DNA of 60,869 nt. It comes from Magnetococcales bacterium (GTDB taxonomy: Bacteria; Pseudomonadota; Magnetococcia; Magnetococcales; JADFYX01). A program made the position numbers and the translations under genes. The DNA is taken from NCBI GenBank assembly GCA_015232405.1, contig JADFZS010000007.1, positions 15,178 through 76,046 on the forward strand, in the 5' to 3' direction. Under the pieces are notes generated by a model. That model saw nothing but the letters and a program-made list of their open reading frames with translations. It had not been told where the DNA came from and ran no database searches. Below are positions 20,591-29,056 of this stretch, piece after piece; within the stretch, counting starts at the first letter, position 1, and the number at the start of each line of letters is the position of its first letter.

Positions 20591-22168
20591 TTATTGATTA
20601 ATGAGGTTTATTAATGATATTGCTAGATTGGCGATATCTAATAGGAGATCTGCTACAGGCTTTTGTGCCCACGCAATTAACTGTAGTCCTATCCATGAAA
20701 TTCCAATTATAATGCCTGCAGCTAGAAACCAGATAGTAGTAAAATAATAAGATGCTGAGTTCAGAGAGAGCGGGTTTGGATTTTTTTTATCAATACTTTT
20801 TAGTGTATTCTTGATACTTGTTCTCCACCAACCTGGAGTAACAAAAACAATAGACCCGAAAATCAACACTATAATATGAATGACCGTTGGAGCCAGAGTG
20901 CTTAAAAGCATAATAGTTACCCACAGTACATGAAACTCGAAAGGGTGCGAAGACAACTCCCCAAGAAGGTTTGCCAAATCCAATGGACGGGATTGTCCCT
21001 GGTTTTCTGCAAAGATGTTTAATGCTTCTATTGATCCTGCAAGAAGAAAGGCGAGAAAGGATAATAAGAATGTGGCAACAACAAAATCAATCAACGTATG
21101 CGTTACCATCATTTTTATTCTATGTGTCTTTAGGATCAAATGTCCCATTCCCCTGCTGATACCCCATGAAATCCAATCCAGAATGGCGTTTGTTACAGGT
21201 AAAATAAAGAAAAAAAGCAATGCAGAAAGAACCCAGGGTAGAATTAAACTAGCCTCCAGCGGCGCAAAAAATATAATTGCTGCTCCACCCAAGAAAATTG
21301 CTGCTATGCTTGCTGCTATAATTCCAGTTGTGCCTATTTTTCCTGCTCTGGATTTCGCTCCCATCGCAGCTCCAGCTCCTACTGCAATTGCCGAAATTAC
21401 TCCTGCTCCCGCTCCAGCAATTGCTGCAGTAGCGACGACAGGAATTGATGCCACTAAAGGCAATATTATAGCCCCGAAAACCGTAATTGTTACGTTGGCT
21501 GCTCTAGCCACTAATACTGTTCCCAGTCCACCAATGCCTCCAATTACAGCTCCAGAACTGGCTATCGGCAATGGTAATGAAGTAGAAGGCCCGCTAACAA
21601 ACACGGCAGAAACCATCGCCAATGCCCCCATAACTGAATAGAATACAACCAAAACCAATGCTGAGAGTGATCGATTCATCCTGTCAGAAAAGCAATTCAA
21701 GTTAATATAGCAATAATTAGAGTCGAATTTTTCGCTATATTTGATTACGTAATCCATAACAATGGCGAGAGTTTTGTAAACAATAACTATTTCTAGGACA
21801 AAAAGAAATCGCAGCCACCGATTCCAATCTCCAGGAAGAAACAACGTATTTCCTAGATATCCTTCACCGCTGATAGCCCATGAAAATAAAAATAGACCAG
21901 TACTGTAAAAAAAGGAGATTGTGAGGCAAACGCTTAACGCCCTACTAGAAAACAAACCTGATCCAAACCAGTTTGTCGCATATCCAAGGATACGTATTAA
22001 CTGTCTTCGATACCATGGTTCAAAAGCTGCACTGGATAATTTTTTAATGCACTTTTTTCGTGCCTTATTGTGGGTCAAATCTGATTTATAGTTGTTAAAT
22101 ATAAAGTAAAAAAGTGCCATTGCAGGTATAGCTACTGGAATGAAGTTTTCTTTTATAGTACTAAGCAT
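20591..22168 (-). CDS. Polytopic membrane protein with a Gly/Ala-rich core
   Basis: A 525-residue protein with about ten hydrophobic segments. Between about residues 165 and 330 the sequence is dominated by Ala, Gly, Val and Ile, with long runs that lack charged residues. The ends are more ordinary, with basic loops. No transporter signature is recognised. The A/G-rich core recalls pore or phage-holin-like sequences, but that is only a resemblance. It stands alone between two long noncoding stretches. Confidence 0.6.
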   Translation of the reverse strand: MLSTIKENFIPVAIPAMALFYFIFNNYKSDLTHNKARKKCIKKLSSAAFEPWYRRQLIRILGYATNWFGSGLFSSRALSVCLTISFFYSTGLFLFSWAISGEGYLGNTLFLPGDWNRWLRFLFVLEIVIVYKTLAIVMDYVIKYSEKFDSNYCYINLNCFSDRMNRSLSALVLVVFYSVMGALAMVSAVFVSGPSTSLPLPIASSGAVIGGIGGLGTVLVARAANVTITVFGAIILPLVASIPVVATAAIAGAGAGVISAIAVGAGAAMGAKSRAGKIGTTGIIAASIAAIFLGGAAIIFFAPLEASLILPWVLSALLFFFILPVTNAILDWISWGISRGMGHLILKTHRIKMMVTHTLIDFVVATFLLSFLAFLLAGSIEALNIFAENQGQSRPLDLANLLGELSSHPFEFHVLWVTIMLLSTLAPTVIHIIVLIFGSIVFVTPGWWRTSIKNTLKSIDKKNPNPLSLNSASYYFTTIWFLAAGIIIGISWIGLQLIAWAQKPVADLLLDIANLAISLINLINQ

Positions 22169-22892
22169 GCTTCAATAGTTTCCTGCTAAAAATAAGTTCG
22201 CTAGGCCTCTGCATCGGCATTGCCAAAGTAGCTCATGTACTTCTACTCTGACCGAAATCGCCTCCGAAATCCATCCTGAAGGACAACCAAGGACGCTATT
22301 AACACCTACGGAGACGGTCACTACGCAATATCATCACTGTTGTGTACTTATTTCCGGTAATTCCATGATCTCAGACATACTTCTTTTGAAAATCTTCTCT
22401 ACACGTTTCCCTCACTTTACGTAGGAGCCAATCTCCATCGCAGTATTCAGTTAAGAATCATTACAAACAGTAGTTCCGTAATTGCCACCTACACCATCTG
22501 AAACATCATATACCGGATATCACTGATCACTTTTGCACCGATATTGATCAACTTCTCAAGTATTATCGCAACCGACCGGAACTTTATTTCTTTGGGTAAC
22601 GCTAGTGTTCCAATGAAATTAGTATGGTTGTATGCCAATGCGAACAGTCTGAGTCGAACCGTATTTTGCTAGAATCCATGAAAGGAGAGGCGAGTCCATT
22701 CTAATTAGAGATCCTCCAGTTGTCGAATTAATGCCTTTAAAATTACCAGAATATACCAAAAATTATACATCAATTCTCGGAAAAAGTGGCTTCTATCTGG
22801 GAAATCTGAGTGGAACTGTTATGATTCATTGATTATGGAGAAATAAACCTGCTCCAAGTTCATATCAGTAAGCCTAATCAATTAAACTACCG
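22169..22892. other. 724-base stretch without a recognisable gene
   Basis: No frame is convincing on either strand. The base composition is less A/T-rich than nearby noncoding DNA, so it may be a decayed gene. I cannot identify it. Confidence 0.45.
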
Positions 22893-23315
22893 ATGATGAC
22901 CGAGAAAACGAATATCGTAACTATCATCAGAAAAGAACTAAAAAAACTAAAAAGCGGCGATCAGGTCTTGATCTATACGGATAAAGCCACCTTTGATGGG
23001 TACAAATTATTCGCCGATCTTTTGGAAGACAAGAAAGTCCTTATCACCTTGAACCAAAAACAGTGGCAGCCTGAGAAAATTATTGAGAAGGTGCAAAATG
23101 GTACACAGGAGGATTTGGCCTACGTGCGGATGCTGATCAGAAAAATCAAAAGCTTAGAGCTGAAAATTTACGAATTTGACTACTCCCTCCCGATCAATCG
23201 CTGGACATTTATCAGCAGCAATCAAGAGATCGAGCTGAAAGCCAACCTCACCACCGAGGACATGCTAAAGGAATACAAGGCCTCAGAGGTAAGATTCATA
23301 AGTAAATCCTACTGA
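22893..23315 (+). CDS. Hypothetical protein
   Basis: A 140-residue soluble, charged protein beginning with ATGATG. Alternating lysine-rich helices and strands (KSGDQVLIYTDKATFDGY, then ELKANLTTEDMLKEYKASEV) are coding-like. No family recognised. It is followed 78 bases later by the DUF2958 gene on the same strand. Confidence 0.55.
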   Translation: MMTEKTNIVTIIRKELKKLKSGDQVLIYTDKATFDGYKLFADLLEDKKVLITLNQKQWQPEKIIEKVQNGTQEDLAYVRMLIRKIKSLELKIYEFDYSLPINRWTFISSNQEIELKANLTTEDMLKEYKASEVRFISKSY

Positions 23316-23393
23316 TATCTCCCATTTTTGCTTCGACTCGGTTTTATTTAAGCTTGGCGACAGGTATGTATACAGCCCGGCAGCTAAGTTATA

Positions 23394-24095
23394 GTGGTCA
23401 ATCAATTTCCCTTGCCAAAAAATCCAGATAAAAATTTACAAACAGCACCAGCACCATGCATTGACGACTACGAAAAGCGCAAAGCAAAAACCCTACTGAA
23501 ATATGGCCTGCCAACTTCAGAGCTATGGCTAACCGAGTGTCATGCAGCAGAAGATTTGGTGAAACATTATGGAGAAGAGATTGCCTCTGACCTTGATATC
23601 ATCGGGAAATTTGGTGTTGTCTATCATCATGAGTCAGGATCCATCACCCAATTGGCCGTATTTAACAATGAAATAGAGTTTGCAGAGGCTTGTGCCATTA
23701 TAGCAGCCAGTTTGAGAGATCCTCGCGAATGGCCGCCAAATTATCACCCGCAATTTTTTAATGAAAGTCAGTGGAGTCAGTTGATCATCAATGGCAAAGC
23801 ATCGGTTGAGAGCGATGAAGGGGTAGATCATCAACCAGTCGTAAAGCTCTTCACGCCAGATGCCAATGCAACCTTTCTTCTATCGGAAGTGATGCCTCAT
23901 GAACCTGATATTGCCTTTGCCCTTTGTGATGCTGGACTCGGCTCTCCTGAATTGGGATATGCTTCTCTTAAAGAGTTGGCTACTATTCGTGGCCCACTCA
24001 ATCTGCCAATGGAAAAAGATCTCCATTTCAAAGCCAATAAAGCACTTTCGGCATACGCTGAAGAGGCTTACATGGGGGGAAGTATCATGGCTTAG
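23394..24095 (+). CDS. DUF2958-domain protein
   Basis: A 233-residue protein. The C-terminal half is a clear DUF2958 domain: VVKLFTPDANATFLLSEV, FALCDAGLGSPELGYASL and then KELATIRGPLNLPMEKD. DUF2958 proteins are commonly found on conjugative plasmids and integrative elements near antirestriction and transfer genes. Their activity is not established. The N-terminal half (about residues 20-120) is unassigned. The GTG at 23394 opens the frame. No strong ribosome site is visible. Confidence 0.8.
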   Translation: MVNQFPLPKNPDKNLQTAPAPCIDDYEKRKAKTLLKYGLPTSELWLTECHAAEDLVKHYGEEIASDLDIIGKFGVVYHHESGSITQLAVFNNEIEFAEACAIIAASLRDPREWPPNYHPQFFNESQWSQLIINGKASVESDEGVDHQPVVKLFTPDANATFLLSEVMPHEPDIAFALCDAGLGSPELGYASLKELATIRGPLNLPMEKDLHFKANKALSAYAEEAYMGGSIMA

Positions 24096-24117
24096 CTCTA
24101 TTTGCTAAACTAAGCTT

Positions 24118-24200
24118 CGACATGACCTCCATTTATAATTACGCCTTCAGAAAGCCCCTCAAAAGGGGGCAAGTCCTAGGAGGTCATGTCGGCTTTTCTG
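24118..24200. other. Interlocked inverted repeats (possible pseudoknot) before a small gene
   Basis: A perfect 13-base pair of arms CGACATGACCTCC (24118-24130)/GGAGGTCATGTCG (24179-24191). A second pair CAGAAAGCC (24148-24156)/GGCTTTTCTG (24191-24200) crosses the first. A local hairpin GCCCC/GGGGC lies between (24154-24170). The order A-B-hairpin-A'-B' cannot fold as simple nested stems. It ends just before the gene at 24223. Confidence 0.55.
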
Positions 24201-24222
24201 GGGGTGCTTGCTCCCTTTTAGC

Positions 24223-24459
24223 GTGTCCGATTCCTCAGAAATAATCGTAAAAACCTATCCCGTAGAGCTTTCCAAAGAGCAGATCGAGCAAATTCTTGCC
24301 AACTTTGAATTTATGGAGAATGTCAGGCTTTGGCTGGATCAAAAAGGCGGTATTTTCACAGTCTGCCCACCGGGAGGGCGGAAACATCAGCGGATCAAAA
24401 AAATCCTGATCAAAGCTCTAGGTCCACAAAAACCAGCTTGCCCATTGGTGAGAGCTTGA
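24223..24459 (+). CDS. Small hypothetical protein
   Basis: A 78-residue frame opened by GTG, preceded by the leader GGGGTGCTTGCTCCCTTTTA rather than by a ribosome site. The same style of leader precedes the small gene at 25222. The middle (ELSKEQIEQILANFEFMENV) looks like real coding sequence. No family recognised. Confidence 0.45.
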   Translation: MSDSSEIIVKTYPVELSKEQIEQILANFEFMENVRLWLDQKGGIFTVCPPGGRKHQRIKKILIKALGPQKPACPLVRA

Positions 24460-24524
24460 TTCTTCTGGAAACTTAATCATCAGTATCAGAAGAAAGTAGA
24501 AGAATTCCCTAAACTCTCCAGAGT

Positions 24525-24788
24525 TTGCCAAATAAACTCTACCAGTCACAGCTTTTCAGACAAACTTGGAGCAGCACTCCAAATCAACTAAAGAAAAAAA
24601 CCAAAAGGCAATTGGCACTATTTCTTGCGGACCCAAAAAATCCCGCTCTTAAAAATCATCGGCTAAAAGGTGAATTGAAGGACTTATGGTCATTTTCAAT
24701 CAACCAGAACTACCGAATCATCTACGAATACCAAGATGATGGATCAATCAAACTGTGCAGAATCGGACCCCATAAGGAGGTATATTAA
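24525..24788 (+). CDS. RelE/YafQ-like toxin
   Basis: A protein of up to 87 residues with the YafQ/RelE pattern: a helical N-terminus, then LKNHRLKGELKDLWSF, YRIIYEY and a C-terminal GPHKEVY whose histidine matches the catalytic position of YafQ-type endoribonucleases. The only available start is TTG at 24525, because an in-frame stop lies 15 bases upstream. It resembles the toxin at 59505 (LKNHPLKGKLK and GSHDRVY). No usual upstream antitoxin is present. An RHH-like gene overlaps it by 4 bases on the other strand. Confidence 0.65.
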   Translation: MPNKLYQSQLFRQTWSSTPNQLKKKTKRQLALFLADPKNPALKNHRLKGELKDLWSFSINQNYRIIYEYQDDGSIKLCRIGPHKEVY

Positions 24789-25045
24789 AGGTCTTTAAGG
24801 GTTATTTCTTGTAAGAGTGACGGGGCTTTTCGAGTCGCTTCAATATCGGCCATGATTTCTCTTTCTTCCCTTGGAGTCAGGCCATTAGCGGTAATTTTTG
24901 GAATGCTAGCTAAGGAAGTGGCAACAGCATCAGCAACAAAAGCAGAAAGCGACTTATGAGACCGCCGTGCTTGTCGCAAAGCTTTAGCTTTTAAAGGCAA
25001 GGGAAGACGAGTGGTGACGGGAGCGGAGAGTTGGCTAGCTTGCAT
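24785..25045 (-). CDS. Ribbon-helix-helix-like protein, possible antitoxin
   Basis: An 86-residue protein. The N-terminus (VTTRLPLPLKAKALRQARRS, then SLSAFVADAV) fits a ribbon-helix-helix DNA-binding fold, and an acidic tail follows. This is the build of a CopG/ParD-like antitoxin. It ends in a 4-base overlap with the 24525 toxin, convergent rather than in the normal same-strand order. Confidence 0.55.
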   Translation of the reverse strand: MQASQLSAPVTTRLPLPLKAKALRQARRSHKSLSAFVADAVATSLASIPKITANGLTPREEREIMADIEATRKAPSLLQEITLKDL

Positions 25046-25090
25046 AAGAGCATTATAGCAAATGAATTATTTCTGCTCAGACAAAAAGGG

Positions 25091-25204
25091 CAAAATAAGA
25101 CCCACGTAGCTTATCCCGCCAAGCTATGCAGTCAAGGAATGCTCCTTCGGATTCCTCCTGGACTACTTCGCTTGATCGGCGGGATGCTTTGAGGGTGCTT
25201 ATTT
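25091..25204. other. Large nested stem structure with a nic-like segment
   Basis: Nested arms: AAATAAG(A)CCC against GGGTGCTTATTT (25193-25204), ATCCCGCC (25113-25120) against GGCGGGAT (25178-25185), and AGGAAT (25135-25140) against ATTCCT (25151-25156). A local TAGCTT/AAGCTA pair also lies at 25107-25126. Within it GCTTATCCCGCCAAG matches 12 of 15 bases of the candidate nic region at 31342-31356. It directly precedes a 51-codon gene. Confidence 0.5.
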
Positions 25205-25221
25205 CTTAACCCCTTTTATCT

Positions 25222-25377
25222 ATGAGCACTTTTACCATTTTCCCAAATTTTTGTTTCACCGTTGAGGCAAACAATCCAGAAGAAGCCGAGCAGATTGCCT
25301 TTGAAATGCTCAAAGCTGCTTATGACTTAACTGACGGAGGCTTTGATTTTGATATTGAAAAAAACACTGATGATTAG
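25222..25377 (+). CDS. Small acidic hypothetical protein (51 residues)
   Basis: ATG at 25222, TAG at 25375-25377. The product is acidic, with a strand-helix-strand feel (FTIFPNFCFTVEANNPEEAEQ, then a helix with AFEMLKAAYDL). The pattern of one strand plus an EEAEQIA helix resembles short DpnD/PcfM-like mobile-element proteins, but the match is too weak to name. It lies directly after the stem structure at 25091-25204 and has no clear ribosome site. Confidence 0.5.
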   Translation: MSTFTIFPNFCFTVEANNPEEAEQIAFEMLKAAYDLTDGGFDFDIEKNTDD

Positions 25378-25406
25378 CTCACAGCCTTTCCTCAATCTTA
25401 ACCCAA

Positions 25407-25423
25407 GTGAAATGCACATTTCA
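25407..25423. promoter_or_regulatory. Repeated near-palindrome TGAAATGCACATTTCA, site 2
   Basis: Identical over 17 bases to site 1 at 20071. It lies 64 bases upstream of the start chosen for the SprT-like gene, a natural operator position. Confidence 0.5.
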
Positions 25424-25486
25424 GCACCACCACCATCCGCTAAGTTCTCCTCTTGTAATGGATTTTTTTCAGACAAGGGGAGAGAG

Positions 25487-26125
25487 ATGGACAGACCTTC
25501 AATTAAACAGGCTTTCAGCTACCAAGCAGCATTTGACTACTTCAACAAAAAACTCTTTGAAGGAAAATTACCACCTGTAATTCTCAACTTCTCGAGAAGC
25601 GGAGCAAAAACAGCAGCATTCTTTGCGCCAGGAAGATGGGAAAATGGAAATCAAAAGAAAAATGAGAGAAAAGAAGTCTTGGATGAAATATCTTTAAATC
25701 CCAAATGGCTTGGCAGAACCGAAGAAGAGGTCTTCTCAAGTCTAGTCCATGAGATGGTCCACCACTGGCAATTCGCCTTCAAAACTCCACCAAGAAAAGC
25801 CTATCACAACAAAGAATGGGCAGAAAAAATGCTTGAAGTGGGACTAAGACCAGATAATGGCAGAGGTGGTATGACTGGGACAAAAGTAGGGCATCATATC
25901 GAAACAGATGGAGCATTCCAAAAAGCTTTCGCCAAATTGCCACAATCCTACCGACTTCCCTGGCGAGTCTTCATTGAAGGATTTGTAGAGCCTCCTAAGC
26001 AACCGAGAAAATCAGGCAAGCGAACGAAGTACACTTGTCCAGGTTGTGGATTGAATATTTGGGGTAAGGAAGATCTGGCTGTGATCTGTAAAGATTGTGA
26101 TTTGGAATATCAAGCTCATGTTTAG
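25487..26125 (+). CDS. SprT-like zinc metalloprotease
   Basis: A 212-residue protein. The SprT-like catalytic core has the zinc-binding HExxH motif as HEMVHH (His88-Glu89-His92), with the preceding EISLNPKWLG segment. A C-terminal zinc ribbon has two pairs of cysteines (CPGCG and CKDC). SprT/Spartan-type proteases degrade DNA-protein crosslinks in eukaryotes. Bacterial and mobile-element versions are less understood. The ATG at 25487 has a GGGGAGAGAG ribosome site. The longer frame would overlap the 25222 gene and the palindrome at 25407. Confidence 0.85.
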   Translation: MDRPSIKQAFSYQAAFDYFNKKLFEGKLPPVILNFSRSGAKTAAFFAPGRWENGNQKKNERKEVLDEISLNPKWLGRTEEEVFSSLVHEMVHHWQFAFKTPPRKAYHNKEWAEKMLEVGLRPDNGRGGMTGTKVGHHIETDGAFQKAFAKLPQSYRLPWRVFIEGFVEPPKQPRKSGKRTKYTCPGCGLNIWGKEDLAVICKDCDLEYQAHV

Positions 26126-26285
26126 ACTGAAAAACTCAACCGTAAAGCTATTGGCTTTACGGTTTTTTTATTCTGCGTTACACTACGACATTAAGAGTTG
26201 CACTAAAATCAATAAGTATGACAAAATTTTATGCCTGCTGTATGATTCGGAATTGATGTTTGAATCTAATATGGATTGCTAAATA

Positions 26286-27290
26286 TTATTCTCCATCAGC
26301 AATTCTATCCTGGACCCCTAACCTAATCCATCGGCAACACTCTGGCCCAAGTTCCATCACTAACGTATTGAAGTATTTTTCTTCTTCTTTTTTGTTTAAT
26401 ACAGATTGCCATTCACCGTCCTTTCCTTTATTAAAAAAGGTTTTTCCTCCTCCGACCCAGAATTTTCCACCATTAGGCGCAAAAAGTTCTGCGTGTTGCT
26501 GCATAAATTGGAAACTTGTATATTTCCTAATTAGTTGTAATTTATCTGAGTTGATTCTTAAACCAAGAAAAGATGCTAGTGCTAGTATAGTACGATCAAA
26601 ATTTGTGGTTAAGTTTTTGTAGTGGAGAATAAAGATATTTGGGTGATGGCGAGCTTCCCACCATGATTTTACGTTAACTTTATATGGCCAAAAAGGGTGT
26701 CCGTCACGATACAGCCAGTTGAAAAAGTAGCTTTTAGTGTTAGGAGTCGGAGCTGAGAATTCCTCTCCAAGTATTCCTTCCTGATTATTTAGGTAAGAAT
26801 ACCAACTTTTATTCGCCATCGAATGATGGTGGTGAAGACTCCAAGCAACATCAACTGCATCGCGGGCAATATACAGGTATTTGACTTTTGGGTCGAAACT
26901 TAAACAGTGCAGGGGTAGATGAGTTTTCAGAATTCTCCGGTATTTCTGCCTATTAATTTTATCCAACTTCAAATGAATATCACCATACTTGGACTCAACC
27001 CACGGTGAAATATCACCTACATTGAGACTTCGGCTAGGCCCATGTACAAGCTGGCATAGGATATTTTGAAGCCAAGTAGTTCCAGACTTCGCATAGCTGC
27101 CTAGGATGATATCACCTGACCGCAAGTCAAGTGAATTCCAAATTCTTGAGTCAATATGGCGTGAGATAAACTCTTTCTGGCCGATATCACATTTATCTAA
27201 TTGTATGTATGCGTTCTCTGACGATAACTGATTTTGAATAGGAAAATCAGTTGAGTAACTTAGTGTATTAGAGTTGGAGATCAGTTGCAT
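26286..27290 (-). CDS. PAPS-dependent sulfotransferase
   Basis: A 334-residue cytosolic-type sulfotransferase expected to move a sulfuryl group from PAPS to an acceptor. The PAPS-binding loop YAKSGTTW (residues 66-73) is intact. The 3'-phosphate segment appears as ARDAVDVAWS. The C-terminal GGGKTFFNKGKDG matches the family's RKG loop. It is the last gene of a five-gene minus-strand cluster with an ABC importer. The acceptor is unknown. Confidence 0.85.
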   Translation of the reverse strand: MQLISNSNTLSYSTDFPIQNQLSSENAYIQLDKCDIGQKEFISRHIDSRIWNSLDLRSGDIILGSYAKSGTTWLQNILCQLVHGPSRSLNVGDISPWVESKYGDIHLKLDKINRQKYRRILKTHLPLHCLSFDPKVKYLYIARDAVDVAWSLHHHHSMANKSWYSYLNNQEGILGEEFSAPTPNTKSYFFNWLYRDGHPFWPYKVNVKSWWEARHHPNIFILHYKNLTTNFDRTILALASFLGLRINSDKLQLIRKYTSFQFMQQHAELFAPNGGKFWVGGGKTFFNKGKDGEWQSVLNKKEEEKYFNTLVMELGPECCRWIRLGVQDRIADGE

Positions 27291-27308
27291 ATTATTCCTA
27301 ATTTATTT

Positions 27309-28304
27309 TTAATAGTACTGTTTGGCAGTATCTTCAAATGGTTGTATTATTTGCTGATTGGTGGTCCAGAATCCATGTATCGATAAACTTTGACGACTGC
27401 TAGAACTTGCAGAAATATTGTGTTCGACATGCCATAGAACAAGCTCGGCTTTTCCTCCAACATGTTTTACAACCAACATATGGAATAGCATTACAGATGG
27501 GACTTCTTGAGGGGTAAAAATTTTTTTTGCTATAGATTTTTCAATTGTTTTTATTTTTACAGCTGCTTCATTCCCTGCTAATGTATCTGAAACAAGTTTT
27601 GCAGATTTTAAAAATTCGTCCATTTTAGTGTTGTCTAGCCCTGCTAGTTCTGCAAATTGTTTTAATGAGTCCTCAATGTCATAATGAACCACTCGAAGAT
27701 TTTTACCAATTTCCACTGCTATATCATGTATCGCAACCTGATAGGTTTTAGATAAGCCTCGAACTTCAGTGTTTTCGTGTATTGCGCCAATTGCGGGTGA
27801 AGCACAAATTAAATATATTTCTGGTGTCCCATTCCTCCCTAAGTTTATTTTAGTATTATGAAGGACATTGATGATCTTAGAAAGAATCGCTGTCATGTTG
27901 GGTAAACTCTCGACACCCTGTAGTTGTCTTACTTGTTGAAGCAAGTCAGCAGTATAACTATTTGTTTTGGCTACAGACCAAGATAAATTCTTATCAAGAA
28001 ACAGGTAAACTGATAATAGTATAGCAATAAGTGAAAATGAAAGAGTGATGTCTGAGGGAAAATAAAAGAAAATTGCTAAGAACAGGACAGTTGAAATTGA
28101 TAGCTGAGTAATTGTTGTGTAGTGCACAAAGCGCCCATCTTCTCTATAGAATAGAGCGTCTTCAGAGCTAGCTGCGATCTGTCCACCAGTTGATGAGTAA
28201 TGATTAATTATCACTATATATACCGCAAGACCAACAGCCAGAGACCAAAAATTGAGGCAATAGCTAACTAACACTTCAGATACGAATTGAAAAAAACCAC
28301 CCAT
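27309..28304 (-). CDS. Membrane protein with a cytosolic C-terminal domain, unknown
   Basis: A 331-residue protein with about four N-terminal hydrophobic segments (residues 10-30, 66-83, 86-105) and a soluble domain of about 210 residues. The soluble part ends with VMLFHMLVVKHVGGKAELVLW and a GFWTTN segment, which look like strands of an alpha/beta domain. I recognise no family. It lies 5 bases after the ABC ATPase gene and 18 before the sulfotransferase, so it belongs to the same operon. Confidence 0.6.
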   Translation of the reverse strand: MGGFFQFVSEVLVSYCLNFWSLAVGLAVYIVIINHYSSTGGQIAASSEDALFYREDGRFVHYTTITQLSISTVLFLAIFFYFPSDITLSFSLIAILLSVYLFLDKNLSWSVAKTNSYTADLLQQVRQLQGVESLPNMTAILSKIINVLHNTKINLGRNGTPEIYLICASPAIGAIHENTEVRGLSKTYQVAIHDIAVEIGKNLRVVHYDIEDSLKQFAELAGLDNTKMDEFLKSAKLVSDTLAGNEAAVKIKTIEKSIAKKIFTPQEVPSVMLFHMLVVKHVGGKAELVLWHVEHNISASSSSRQSLSIHGFWTTNQQIIQPFEDTAKQYY

Positions 28305-28309
28305 TGTAC

Positions 28310-29056
28310 TTAACTCCGTTGAAGCTTATCGATGATTTCACTTGTAGCTCTCATTAAGTCATAAGAACCGATTTTCCTAGGGCGGTCCAGACCTATAATA
28401 ATCTCTTCAACTATATTTGCAGGCCTTTTGCTAAGGATTAATACACGGTCTGATAAAAATGCTGCTTCTTGCGGATTGTGCGTCACAAACAGTATTGAAA
28501 ATTTATTCTTCAACCAAATCCGTTGAATTTCATCTCTAATTTTCATAGCTGTAATTTCGTCAATACTACTAAACGGCTCATCACAAAGTAAAATACTGGG
28601 ACGTATAGATAATGCTCTTGCGATTGCAGCACGTGTTTTCATCCCTCCAGAGAGCTCTCCAGGATAGGCATCTTCCAAGCCATTCAGATTTGCCAAACTA
28701 AGGTAATCCGAGACCATCTCTCCCGCAGTTTTTTCATTTTTATCCATTACTATCTTGATATTCTCTTCGATTGTCAGCCAAGGTATCAGACGAGGTGTTT
28801 GAAATATATATCCTATTCCCTTGTCATCTAGGTAGTCAGAAATTTCAAGTAAGCCATCAAAAGTCGTCAACCCAGCCACAATATTGAGTATCGTACTTTT
28901 CCCACATCCTGATGGACCTAATAAACTTACAATTTCTCCACAACCAATATTAAAACTTATCCCATTAAGAACAGTTGTTTTTTTTCCGCTGAGCGCAAGA
29001 AAAGACTTTTTAAGATCCGTTGCTAAAATATGATGATACGAAGCTTTTTTTATCAT
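28310..29056 (-). CDS. ABC transporter ATPase, SsuB/TauB type
   Basis: A 248-residue ATPase powering an importer of the nitrate/sulfonate/taurine group. Walker A GPSGCGKST (47-55), signature LSGGMKTRAAIAR, Walker B ILLCDEPFSSID and the switch histidine in FVTHN are all intact. In SsuB-type proteins the signature is usually LSGGMRQR. Here it is GMKTR. It overlaps the permease gene by 47 bases if the ATG at 29056 is used. No better start is visible. Confidence 0.88.
   Translation of the reverse strand: MIKKASYHHILATDLKKSFLALSGKKTTVLNGISFNIGCGEIVSLLGPSGCGKSTILNIVAGLTTFDGLLEISDYLDDKGIGYIFQTPRLIPWLTIEENIKIVMDKNEKTAGEMVSDYLSLANLNGLEDAYPGELSGGMKTRAAIARALSIRPSILLCDEPFSSIDEITAMKIRDEIQRIWLKNKFSILFVTHNPQEAAFLSDRVLILSKRPANIVEEIIIGLDRPRKIGSYDLMRATSEIIDKLQRS

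Noticed and set aside
21015..21641. 208-codon frame on the plus strand
   Set aside because: It is the antisense of the Ala/Gly-rich core of the 20591 membrane protein. The odd composition (Ala, Pro, Ile) is a by-product of that strand.
24118..25204. Integron attC site or cassette array
   Set aside because: Crossed or nested arms look similar at first, but there is no RYYYAAC/GTTRRRY core and no integron-type integrase.
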